DNA of 10,651 nucleotides. Origin: Ignavibacteriales bacterium (lineage in GTDB: Bacteria > Bacteroidota > Ignavibacteria > Ignavibacteriales > Melioribacteraceae). Where the stretch lies: NCBI GenBank assembly GCA_020059785.1, contig JAGVBL010000091.1, positions 1 through 10,651 of the forward strand, given 5' to 3'. A program made the translations under genes and the position numbers. Shown in pieces: positions 1-6,197 of this stretch; the first letter of the stretch is position 1; each line of letters begins with the position of its first letter. The notes under the pieces are model-generated. The model was not told the origin of the DNA. It was given only the letters and a program-made list of their open reading frames with translations, and made no database searches.

Positions 1-640
1 AAAAAACAGATCCTTCTCCCTCTACTATTAGAGCTTCGTCACTCATTATAGGCAGATAAGCTCCACCAGCAACACAAGGACCCATTATAGCAGAAATCTG
101 AGGGATTCCCATCGCAGACATCACAGCATTATTTCTAAAGATTCTACCGAAGTGTTCTTTATCTGGAAAGATTTCATCCTGCAAAGGAAGAAAAACACCG
201 GCACTATCAACCAGATAAATAATAGGTAACCGGTTTTCAATTGCAATTTCCTGTGCGCGTAAATTTTTCTTAGCAGTAATAGGAAACCAGGCGCCGGCTT
301 TAACAGTTGCATCATTTGCAACAATTACAAAATTTCTTCCATGAATTTTACCAATACCGTAAACTGTGCCTGATGAATTTGCGCCGCCGTATTCTTCATA
401 CATTCCATAAGCAGCAAGAGTATTTAATTCTATAAAAGTAGAATTTCCATCTATTAGTAAAGAGATTCTTTCGCGGGCGGTTAATTTTCCTTTTTCGTGC
501 TGCTTTGCAATTGCGTTTTTACCACCACCAAGTTTTACCGAATCTTTAATTGCTTCTAATTTCCTGATAAGGTTTTTATAATAATCTTCTTTTCTAAGAG
601 TAGATTCATTATTAATTAAAGGTGAACCGATTGGTTTCAT
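1..640 (-). CDS. mccB: Acyl-CoA carboxylase carboxyltransferase (beta) subunit, methylcrotonyl-CoA carboxylase type; 3' end cut off by window
   Basis: This is the N-terminal 213 residues of a biotin-dependent carboxyltransferase, whose full family length is about 535. In the family it moves CO2 from biotin on the alpha subunit to an acyl-CoA such as 3-methylcrotonyl-CoA (leucine breakdown). Seen here: a KLTARERI segment near residues 52-59, YLVDSAGVFLP at 142-152, then FPDKEHFGRIF at 158-168 and MGPCVAGGAY at 186-195, which follow the crotonase-like N-domain of MCC beta subunits more closely than propionyl-CoA carboxylase. The ATG at 638-640 is supported by AAGGAA on the minus strand, which overlaps the stop of the upstream acyl-CoA dehydrogenase gene 9 bases away, suggesting coupled translation. 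The C-terminal carboxyltransferase domain, and any biotin-carrier subunit gene, would lie left of the window. Geranyl-CoA carboxylase or another acyl-CoA specificity cannot be excluded. Confidence 0.9.
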   Translation of the reverse strand, partial: MKPIGSPLINNESTLRKEDYYKNLIRKLEAIKDSVKLGGGKNAIAKQHEKGKLTARERISLLIDGNSTFIELNTLAAYGMYEEYGGANSSGTVYGIGKIHGRNFVIVANDATVKAGAWFPITAKKNLRAQEIAIENRLPIIYLVDSAGVFLPLQDEIFPDKEHFGRIFRNNAVMSAMGIPQISAIMGPCVAGGAYLPIMSDEALIVEGEGSVF

Positions 641-649
641 AAAATTTCC

Positions 650-1813
650 TTAGTCCTGTAAAAGTTCCCTGGCTAATACAATTCGTTGAACTTCAGATGT
701 GCCTTCTCCAATAGTAAGAAGTTTAACATCTCTATAAAATTTTTCTACCGGGTAATCTTTAACAAATCCATAGCCGCCGAATATTTGAACAGATTCGTTA
801 GCAGCTTTGGTAGCAATTTCACTTGCAAATAATTTTGCTTTAGCAGCAGCAGAAAAGACCGGTTTACCGCTGTCTTTAAGTATTGCAGCTTTATATGTCA
901 TTAATCGTGCGGCTTCAATATCGGTTGACATATCAGAGAGTTTAAATTGTATTCCCTGAAATTCCGAAATAGGCTTGTTAAATTGTTTCCTTTCTTTGGA
1001 GTAGGCGATAGAAGCTTCAAGACAGCCCTGTGCAAGTCCAACGCTTAATGCGGCTATAGAAATTCTACCACCTTCAAGAATCTTCATTGCTTGAATAAAT
1101 CCTTCTCCTTCAACGCCAATTAAGTTCTCTTTAGGAACAAGGCAATTTTCAAAAAGTAACTGAGTTGTTTCACTTGCACGCATTCCAAGTTTATTTTCTT
1201 TTTTACCGGCGCTGAAACCTGGATAACCTTTTTCTAATATAAACGCCGAAATTCCTTTTTTGCCTTTTGATTTATCAGTAATAGCCATAACAACTGCAGT
1301 TTTACCCGACTCTCCATGAGTAATAAAATTTTTTGTTCCGTTTAGAATATAATTATTGCCTTCTAATACCGCGGTAGTTTGCATTGCTGCAGCATCACTG
1401 CCGGAGGATGGTTCTGTTAATCCCCATGCACCTATAACTTTTCCGCTTGCTAGATCAGGAAGATATTTTTTCTTCTGTTCTTCATTAGCATGCATAAGAA
1501 TATGATTTGTACACAAACCATTATGTGCTGCAACTGAAAGTGCAATAGAAGGATCAATCCTTGCTAATTCCTCAACAACAATTGAATATTCAACGTACCC
1601 TAATCCGGCTCCACCATATTCCTCCGGAACAAGTATTCCAAGAAAGCCTAAATCCCCAAGCTGCTGCATTATATCAATTGGGAATTTCTGGGTCTCATCA
1701 TATTCCATAACAACAGGTTTTATAACATTCTCGGCAAACTCCCTGATTGTATCCCTTATTGTCCTTCTGTTTTCATCTAGCTCGATTATGAATTGACTGT
1801 TGTTGGTTTCCAT
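650..1813 (-). CDS. Acyl-CoA dehydrogenase (FAD), short-chain/branched-chain type
   Basis: A 387-residue flavoprotein, full length for the family, which introduces the alpha-beta double bond into a CoA thioester and passes electrons to electron-transfer flavoprotein. Visible signatures are WGLTEPSSGSD at residues 130-140 (FAD/substrate loop), NKLGMRASET at 207-216, RKQFNKPISEFQ at 275-286 and the C-terminal FGGYGF...YRDVKLLTIGEGTSE at 345-374. Glu370 in the GEGTSE motif is at the catalytic-base position of MCAD, SCAD and butyryl-CoA dehydrogenase. Isovaleryl-CoA dehydrogenases have Ala-Gly there instead of Glu, so despite the MCC-like neighbour this is probably not an IVD; butyryl-, 2-methylbutyryl- or glutaryl-type substrates fit better. 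It starts one base after the stop of meaB and ends 9 bases before the carboxyltransferase gene, so it belongs to the same operon. The exact substrate is not determinable from sequence alone. Confidence 0.93.
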   Translation of the reverse strand: METNNSQFIIELDENRRTIRDTIREFAENVIKPVVMEYDETQKFPIDIMQQLGDLGFLGILVPEEYGGAGLGYVEYSIVVEELARIDPSIALSVAAHNGLCTNHILMHANEEQKKKYLPDLASGKVIGAWGLTEPSSGSDAAAMQTTAVLEGNNYILNGTKNFITHGESGKTAVVMAITDKSKGKKGISAFILEKGYPGFSAGKKENKLGMRASETTQLLFENCLVPKENLIGVEGEGFIQAMKILEGGRISIAALSVGLAQGCLEASIAYSKERKQFNKPISEFQGIQFKLSDMSTDIEAARLMTYKAAILKDSGKPVFSAAAKAKLFASEIATKAANESVQIFGGYGFVKDYPVEKFYRDVKLLTIGEGTSEVQRIVLARELLQD

Positions 1814-1814
1814 T

Positions 1815-2771
1815 TCAGTTCCCGGCTTTTTTAAAATTATTGTATATTATTTCTGCAACCTGATAGGGAGAAGTGGTGCCGCTTATTACATTTTTCAGGG
1901 ACTCACTTAAGAATAACTCACTCTCACTCGTCCACAATTCGTTCTTAAGAAAGTTCTCTGCAATTTCTTTTATTCTGATTTTATAATTTTCTTCACGCTT
2001 TTCTTTAAGAAGGTTATTATTTATCATGAATTTACGGTGCCGTTCTATTTCCTCCGCAATTTCAATTGTACCGACATTTTCTGATGCAATACATTTAATA
2101 ATATTCGGCAGCCAATCCTTCTCTGTATGATCTCTCATCATTAAGATAGTTTTTAATGCTGTTTGTGCCGAATCCGAACCCGGGCGGTCACTTTTATTAA
2201 GTACGAAAAAGTCGGCAATCTCCATCAATCCCGCTTTCATTGCTTGAATCGAATCTCCCGATTCGGGTACTAAAACTACAATTGTAGTATCGGCAGTTTT
2301 TGCAATATCAAGTTCAGATTGCCCTACGCCAACAGTTTCAAAAATAATTATTTCATAACCGGCAGCATCAAGAACATCTGCGGCATCAATAGTTTTTTTA
2401 CTTAGTCCGCCAAGACTACCTCGTGTAGCCATACTTCTAATGAATATTCCGGGATCATTTCCTATGTCGTTCATACGAACCCGGTCGCCAAGTAAAGCTC
2501 CGCCGGTAAATGGACTTGTTGGATCAACAGCTATAATACCTACTTTCTTATTCTGATAACGATAAAATTTAGCAAGCTGATTTGTTAATGTAGATTTACC
2601 TGCACCGGGAGGACCGGTTATTCCTATTCTATAAGCATTACCGGTTCTTTTATGTAATTCTTTTAGTAATTCAGCTGAGATAGAATTATTAGATTCAACA
2701 ATACTTATTGCACGGGAAACATATCGTTTATCATTTTCAAAAATTTTCTCTGCAATTTCATTAACATTCAT
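1815..2771 (-). CDS. meaB: MeaB/ArgK-family G-protein, methylmalonyl-CoA mutase chaperone
   Basis: A 318-residue P-loop GTPase of the MeaB/MMAA family, which gates cobalamin loading and protects adenosylcobalamin-dependent methylmalonyl-CoA mutase. Seen: Walker A GPPGAGKS at residues 53-60, the family block VDPTSPFTGGALLGDRVRM at 82-100, the G3-like ETVGVGQSE at 145-153 and the guanine-specificity motif NKSD at 192-195. The length and motif order match the family, with a short N-terminal helical part and a C-terminal dimerisation extension of about 100 residues. It sits 5 bases after nadD and one base before the acyl-CoA dehydrogenase gene. The link to propionyl/methylmalonyl-CoA metabolism agrees with the downstream acyl-CoA genes, but no mutase gene lies in the window. 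The upstream AGG is weak as a ribosome binding site. Older databases call this family ArgK (arginine/ornithine transport), a name now considered wrong. Confidence 0.95.
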   Translation of the reverse strand: MNVNEIAEKIFENDKRYVSRAISIVESNNSISAELLKELHKRTGNAYRIGITGPPGAGKSTLTNQLAKFYRYQNKKVGIIAVDPTSPFTGGALLGDRVRMNDIGNDPGIFIRSMATRGSLGGLSKKTIDAADVLDAAGYEIIIFETVGVGQSELDIAKTADTTIVVLVPESGDSIQAMKAGLMEIADFFVLNKSDRPGSDSAQTALKTILMMRDHTEKDWLPNIIKCIASENVGTIEIAEEIERHRKFMINNNLLKEKREENYKIRIKEIAENFLKNELWTSESELFLSESLKNVISGTTSPYQVAEIIYNNFKKAGN

Positions 2772-2776
2772 AAAAA

Positions 2777-3355
2777 TTATTGCCTGTACAAATTAGTTTC
2801 ATAAATATATTTTTTAACACTTTCAGGAACAAGAAAATCTACCGGCAAATTATTCCTTACACGCTCACGTATATCTGTTGATGATATTTCAATTGTTGGC
2901 GTGTCTAATAAAACAGCTTTTTCAAAATATCTGTTCCTTTTCTCTTCAATATCGGTTTTTCTTTTCATTACAACTAAAGAAGCAAGACGGATTATTTCAT
3001 CAGGTTGATACCATTTTTCGAATACAAGCAGATTATCATAACCAATTATTAACTCAAGTGATTCATATTTTTCACTAAGATAAAGTAGGGTATTGTATGT
3101 ATAAGATACGCCTTCAGCATTAAGCTCGTAATCGGAGTAGTCAAAGTAAGGTATATTGTTGATAGCAAGTTTAACCATATTAAGTCTATGCTCTGCAGAG
3201 GAGGACAAAAGATCTGTCTTATGAGGAGAGATATTACAAGGTATGAAAATTATCTTATCCAAATTTCTCTTTTCGAGAACATATTGTGCAGTAATTAAAT
3301 GTCCGTTATGAACAGGATCGAATGTACCACCCAGAATTCCGGTTTTACTTTTCAT
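2777..3355 (-). CDS. nadD: Nicotinate-nucleotide adenylyltransferase
   Basis: A 192-residue cytosolic nucleotidyltransferase which joins nicotinate mononucleotide and ATP to make deamido-NAD, the shared step of de novo and salvage NAD synthesis. The N-terminus carries GGTFDPVHNGHL at residues 9-20, the nucleotidyltransferase nucleotide-binding motif with both histidines (H16, H19). The C-terminal ISSTDIRERV at 157-166 is the second ATP-binding motif (SSTxIR). Length is normal for bacterial NadD. The start is 2 bases after the stop of the PrsW-type gene and shows no Shine-Dalgarno sequence, so it may depend on read-through of ribosomes from upstream. NadD is often found near rsfS in other bacteria; here it is instead in an operon with a membrane protease and acyl-CoA genes. 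The relative phosphopantetheine adenylyltransferase (CoaD) is shorter and differs in these motifs. Confidence 0.95.
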   Translation of the reverse strand: MKSKTGILGGTFDPVHNGHLITAQYVLEKRNLDKIIFIPCNISPHKTDLLSSSAEHRLNMVKLAINNIPYFDYSDYELNAEGVSYTYNTLLYLSEKYESLELIIGYDNLLVFEKWYQPDEIIRLASLVVMKRKTDIEEKRNRYFEKAVLLDTPTIEISSTDIRERVRNNLPVDFLVPESVKKYIYETNLYRQ

Positions 3356-3357
3356 TT

Positions 3358-4311
3358 TTATTTAGCGGTTTCTATTGGGAATAAATTACGCATTAAATTA
3401 CGAAGTACTTCAACTTCATAATCATAGGTTGCTTTTAAATAACCTTCACTGTTTTTACTCTGCATCTTCTTGAATGCAAGTTTGATAGCAATTCTAAAAT
3501 ATTGCTTGCGGATGTTTTCATCAACCCAGCCCTTTTTTAATCTTAATGACGAGCTTATTATTTTGATATGATCTTTGGGTAGATTCAATAAATCGTATTC
3601 TTCATTTAATTCCGATTCGATTATTTCTTTTTCCTTATGGATTGCATACCTGAATATCAGAATAAAGTAAATTATAAGTCCTATCATAAAAGCAAATCCA
3701 AACATAAATGTGGTATTATAGCTTACTGTAAAATTCCACATGAAATGAAAAAACATTGCAAGCAATAACCCGGCAACAGGTAAAAATGATCTTGAAGTTT
3801 TCAAATTAAATTTAGCCATACCGAGAAATGCTCCGAACGTTGCAGTAGAAATCATATGCATAACAGCAGAGAATAATGAACGGACAAACACGAGAAAGAT
3901 CCATGATGATAATGTATCGCCGTATGTAATAAAGTATGTAAAATTTTCTGTCATCCCGAAACCCAATCCAATTGCGCTTCCATAAACTAATCCATCTGTA
4001 ATATTATCAAATTTTCTGGATTTAACAGACCAGAATAGAAATACTCCTTTTGCAATCTCTTCAGAAACGGGTGCGAAAAGTATTGTCTGGATAAGTGTAT
4101 TTCCGGCACTACCGTCTTCCTCAATACCGGTAAAATTGCCCAGTAATGCACTTCCTAAAATTCCTAAAATAATTGCACCGAATGCACCCCATAGAAAATG
4201 TAAAACTAAAAATCGTAATGGTTCTCTTTCATATTTATCCATCCGCCAGATAATAATTAAATAAATTATCATCGGTATTATTGCAGCAAACAGGGAAGCA
4301 TTAGTAGGCAT
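3358..4311 (-). CDS. PrsW-family intramembrane protease-like protein with cytosolic C-terminal tail
   Basis: A 317-residue polytopic membrane protein. Hydrophobic segments lie near residues 7-22, 33-58, 73-94, 108-129, 136-165, 177-196 and 200-221, followed by a charged tail of about 95 residues. The PrsW/CPBP-type signature residues are present: SEEIAKG at 83-89 (Glu84-Glu85, Lys88), the DGLVYG...GMTEN block at 106-123 with Glu122, His152 in MHMISTATFG, and His189 in FFHFMWN. B. subtilis PrsW cleaves an anti-sigma factor, but this family has many members of unknown substrate, so I do not transfer that role. The tail (223-317) is rich in Lys and Glu with likely helices and no motif I recognise. 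It is the first gene of the leftward operon, starting 140 bases from yceD, and has no clear ribosome binding site. Confidence 0.85.
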   Translation of the reverse strand: MPTNASLFAAIIPMIIYLIIIWRMDKYEREPLRFLVLHFLWGAFGAIILGILGSALLGNFTGIEEDGSAGNTLIQTILFAPVSEEIAKGVFLFWSVKSRKFDNITDGLVYGSAIGLGFGMTENFTYFITYGDTLSSWIFLVFVRSLFSAVMHMISTATFGAFLGMAKFNLKTSRSFLPVAGLLLAMFFHFMWNFTVSYNTTFMFGFAFMIGLIIYFILIFRYAIHKEKEIIESELNEEYDLLNLPKDHIKIISSSLRLKKGWVDENIRKQYFRIAIKLAFKKMQSKNSEGYLKATYDYEVEVLRNLMRNLFPIETAK

Positions 4312-4393
4312 TTTTTAACTCATATTCTTTATTTACAATAGAATAAAGAAACATCCTGAAGTTTTCTCTTATATCTACATATTTAATCATTTC

Positions 4394-4422
4394 TTGATTA
4401 TAAATGAATTGGTAACTATATT
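4394..4422 (+). promoter_or_regulatory. Candidate sigma70-like promoter for the yceD-rpmF-fab operon
   Basis: TTGATT at 4394-4399 (4 of 6 to TTGACA) and TATATT at 4417-4422 (5 of 6 to TATAAT) are separated by exactly 17 bases. Transcription would start near 4429, giving a leader of about 23 bases before the ATG at 4452. Prediction by eye only; in AT-rich DNA such matches arise by chance. Confidence 0.45.
4397..4402 (-). promoter_or_regulatory. Candidate -10 box for the leftward prsW-nadD-meaB operon
   Basis: The minus strand reads a perfect TATAAT here, about 85 bases upstream of the prsW-like ATG. The hexamer 17 bases upstream (CAAAAT) is a poor -35, so the call is weak. It overlaps the -35 of the rightward candidate promoter, so the two could compete for polymerase. 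Confidence 0.3.
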
Positions 4423-4433
4423 TTGTCCCAATT
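4407..4433. repeat. Inverted repeat AATTGG-N15-CCAATT, possible operator
   Basis: Perfect 6-base arms at 4407-4412 and 4428-4433 have centres 21 bases apart, about two helical turns, and flank the candidate rightward -10 box (4417-4422). This geometry suits a dimeric repressor, but no regulator gene is in the window and the sequence does not resemble the FapR operator as I remember it. It may be chance. Confidence 0.3.
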
Positions 4434-4451
4434 TTTTTGCTCTTTGTTAAA

Positions 4452-4949
4452 ATGATAATAAAATATACAAATTTTTCAGACGGCATCCATCAAATTATCT
4501 TTGATGAACCTGTCGAAAAAGTGGGTCTGGAAGATTTATTCTTTGGGAATGTTCATGTTGACTGCAAAATGGATAAATCCCAGCATCAGATTATATTGAA
4601 ATGCGAAGCAGTAGTTAATTCTAAAATGGTTTGCGATAGATGTAACTACGAGTTTAATACACAATTAAATTCAAATTTCCAGTTGAGTTACATTTTTTCG
4701 AAGAATCCTGTAGTTTCTGAGGATTATAATGTAAAGTACCTTACTGCAGATCAGGATAAAATTGATATTAGCAAAGATGTTTATGAATATACTGAGCTAT
4801 CAATTCCAATGAAAAAATTGTGCAGTGACGACTGCAAAGGTTTATGTCCCGTTTGCGGAATAAATCTTAACCAGGGTAGATGTAATTGTCACCTTGAAAA
4901 GATTAATGATATTTGGGAACCATTAAAAAAATTAAAATCTAATAACTAA
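4452..4949 (+). CDS. yceD: YceD/DUF177 family protein (large-subunit rRNA accumulation protein)
   Basis: A 165-residue cytosolic protein of the DUF177 family. In E. coli, YceD is needed for normal 23S rRNA levels; its almost constant place before rpmF supports a role in ribosome biogenesis. Metal-type cysteines are seen: CDRC at 61-64, then C124, C128, CPVC at 132-135 and CNC at 144-146, a pattern shared by YceD proteins outside the enteric group. I chose the ATG at 4452 because MIIKYTNFSDGIH looks like the family N-terminus. The in-frame TTG at 4437 would add five residues, lies only about 8 bases past the predicted transcription start, and has no ribosome binding site. The ATG also lacks one, so this may be a leader-poor start. 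It is the first gene of the rightward operon; rpmF follows after 14 bases. Confidence 0.88.
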   Translation: MIIKYTNFSDGIHQIIFDEPVEKVGLEDLFFGNVHVDCKMDKSQHQIILKCEAVVNSKMVCDRCNYEFNTQLNSNFQLSYIFSKNPVVSEDYNVKYLTADQDKIDISKDVYEYTELSIPMKKLCSDDCKGLCPVCGINLNQGRCNCHLEKINDIWEPLKKLKSNN

Positions 4950-4963
4950 ACAAAGGTTAAACG

Positions 4964-5143
4964 ATGCCTAATCCGAAACGTAAGATGTCTAAGAGTAGAA
5001 GAGATAAGCGCAGAACACATTATAAGGCAACTGTTCCTACCTTAAGTCGTTGCTCTAATTGTGGCGAACTTAAATTAAGCCATAGAGCATGCCCGAGCTG
5101 CGGTTATTATTCCGGCAGATCCATGTTCGTACCTGAATCCTAA
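4964..5143 (+). CDS. rpmF: 50S ribosomal protein L32 (zinc-ribbon form)
   Basis: A small 59-residue gene. The protein begins MPNPKRKMSKSRRDKRRTHY, the canonical basic L32 N-terminus, and continues with CSNC (C30, C33) and CPSC (C43, C46), forming the four-cysteine zinc ribbon of the C+ type of L32. It ends with the usual GRSMFVPES-like tail. AAAGG at 4952-4956 stands 7 bases before the ATG. It lies 14 bases after yceD and 19 before plsX, the standard order that links ribosome protein synthesis to lipid synthesis in many bacteria. L32 is a component of the large ribosomal subunit near the peptidyl transferase side. Nothing is unusual in the sequence. Confidence 0.97.
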   Translation: MPNPKRKMSKSRRDKRRTHYKATVPTLSRCSNCGELKLSHRACPSCGYYSGRSMFVPES

Positions 5144-5162
5144 CATTCTTAAATATTTGTAA

Positions 5163-6197
5163 ATGACACAAACAAAAAATGACATTAAATGCGTAATTGC
5201 AGTTGATGCTATGGGGGGCGATTATGCCCCTAAGAATGTTTTAATCGGTGCGCTCGATGCGTTAAACAAGAGTAATGACTTTGAACTTATTCTGGTAGGC
5301 GACAAAGAGAAAATTCTTGAGTCAGCTAAACTGGAGAACATTTCGATTGATGAGAAGATGATTTATCATACTTCTCAGATTATTGATATGGGTGATACTC
5401 CTACTCAAGCTTTAAAAACAAAACCTGATTCATCTATAGTTGTTGGTGCCAGACTTGTAAAAGAAAAAAAAGCTCACGCATTTGTTAGTGCAGGTAATAC
5501 CGGCGCTATGATGGCGGCTTCTACATTGATAATTGGAAGAATTGAAGGCGTTAGCAGACCAACTATCGGTGCATCATTCCCGACTTCTCAAAATAAATTC
5601 TGCCTTCTGTTTGATGTAGGTGCAAGTGTTGACAGCAAACCTCAGCATTTATTCGAATATGCTATTCTTGGATCAATTTTTGCCAAGGAAATTTTTAACT
5701 GTTCTAATCCCTCAGTTGGCGTGTTAAGCGTTGGAGAGGAAGAGTCCAAAGGAAATGAGTTATCATTAGCTACTTTTAAACTTCTAAAGGAATCAAAACT
5801 TAATTTTATCGGTAATGTTGAAGGTAGAGATATTACTAAAGGAAACGTTGATGTTATTGTGTGCGATGGGTTCCTTGGAAATGTAATCCTTAAATTTGGC
5901 GAGAGTGTTCTTACTCTTCTTAAATCGCGTATTAAAGATTATTCAAAAAAAGGTCTTATCAACAAAATTTATGCACTTATCGTAAAAAAAGTTTTAAAAG
6001 TCTCTCTCAGCGATATGGATTATCAAACGCACGGCGGAGTTCCACTTCTTGGTGTTAATGGTATTAGCATTATTGGACATGGATCAAGTACACCTCTGGC
6101 AATAAAGAATATGGTATTACGTGCAAAAGAAATGTACGACAAAAATTTAATTCAGAAATTTCAGGAAGCATTAAAAGAATATGCCGTTACAAAATAG
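5163..6197 (+). CDS. plsX: Phosphate acyltransferase PlsX
   Basis: A 344-residue peripheral membrane enzyme which converts acyl-ACP and phosphate to acyl-phosphate, the donor that PlsY uses to acylate glycerol-3-phosphate. Seen: VDAMGGDYAP at residues 14-23, SAGNTGA at 109-115, FDVGAS at 150-155, GNVEGRDI at 217-224, CDGFLGNV at 234-241 and HGGVPLLGVNG at 290-300, all conserved in PlsX. Length is typical. The ATG comes 19 bases after rpmF without a recognisable Shine-Dalgarno sequence. The end overlaps the fabH start by 17 bases. Its place just before fabH is the common bacterial arrangement, joining phospholipid synthesis to chain initiation; plsY is not in the window. Confidence 0.97.
   Translation: MTQTKNDIKCVIAVDAMGGDYAPKNVLIGALDALNKSNDFELILVGDKEKILESAKLENISIDEKMIYHTSQIIDMGDTPTQALKTKPDSSIVVGARLVKEKKAHAFVSAGNTGAMMAASTLIIGRIEGVSRPTIGASFPTSQNKFCLLFDVGASVDSKPQHLFEYAILGSIFAKEIFNCSNPSVGVLSVGEEESKGNELSLATFKLLKESKLNFIGNVEGRDITKGNVDVIVCDGFLGNVILKFGESVLTLLKSRIKDYSKKGLINKIYALIVKKVLKVSLSDMDYQTHGGVPLLGVNGISIIGHGSSTPLAIKNMVLRAKEMYDKNLIQKFQEALKEYAVTK

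Larger units (their letters stand above)
4312..4451. promoter_or_regulatory. Divergent intergenic region between the leftward (prsW-like) and rightward (yceD/fab) operons
   Basis: A 140-base AT-rich spacer, the only gap over 100 bases in the window. It must hold the start signals for at least one and probably both operons. I see a sigma70-like element pair for the rightward direction, a perfect TATAAT on the minus strand, and an AATTGG/CCAATT inverted repeat; each is listed separately. The TTTG/TAnnTTTG promoter type of classical Bacteroidetes is not matched cleanly (a near match, one base too long, occurs around 4417-4425). Confidence 0.7.

Noticed and set aside
121..324. A minus-strand frame within the carboxyltransferase gene
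   Set aside because: It is on the same strand but out of frame with a gene whose family motifs run through the whole stretch.
2878..3078. A plus-strand frame opposite nadD
   Set aside because: It is antisense to nadD and has no motif or binding site.
4301..4486. A 61-residue minus-strand reading frame over the divergent spacer
   Set aside because: It overlaps the starts of both real flanking genes, has no ribosome binding site, and its translation resembles no protein I know. It covers the predicted promoters.
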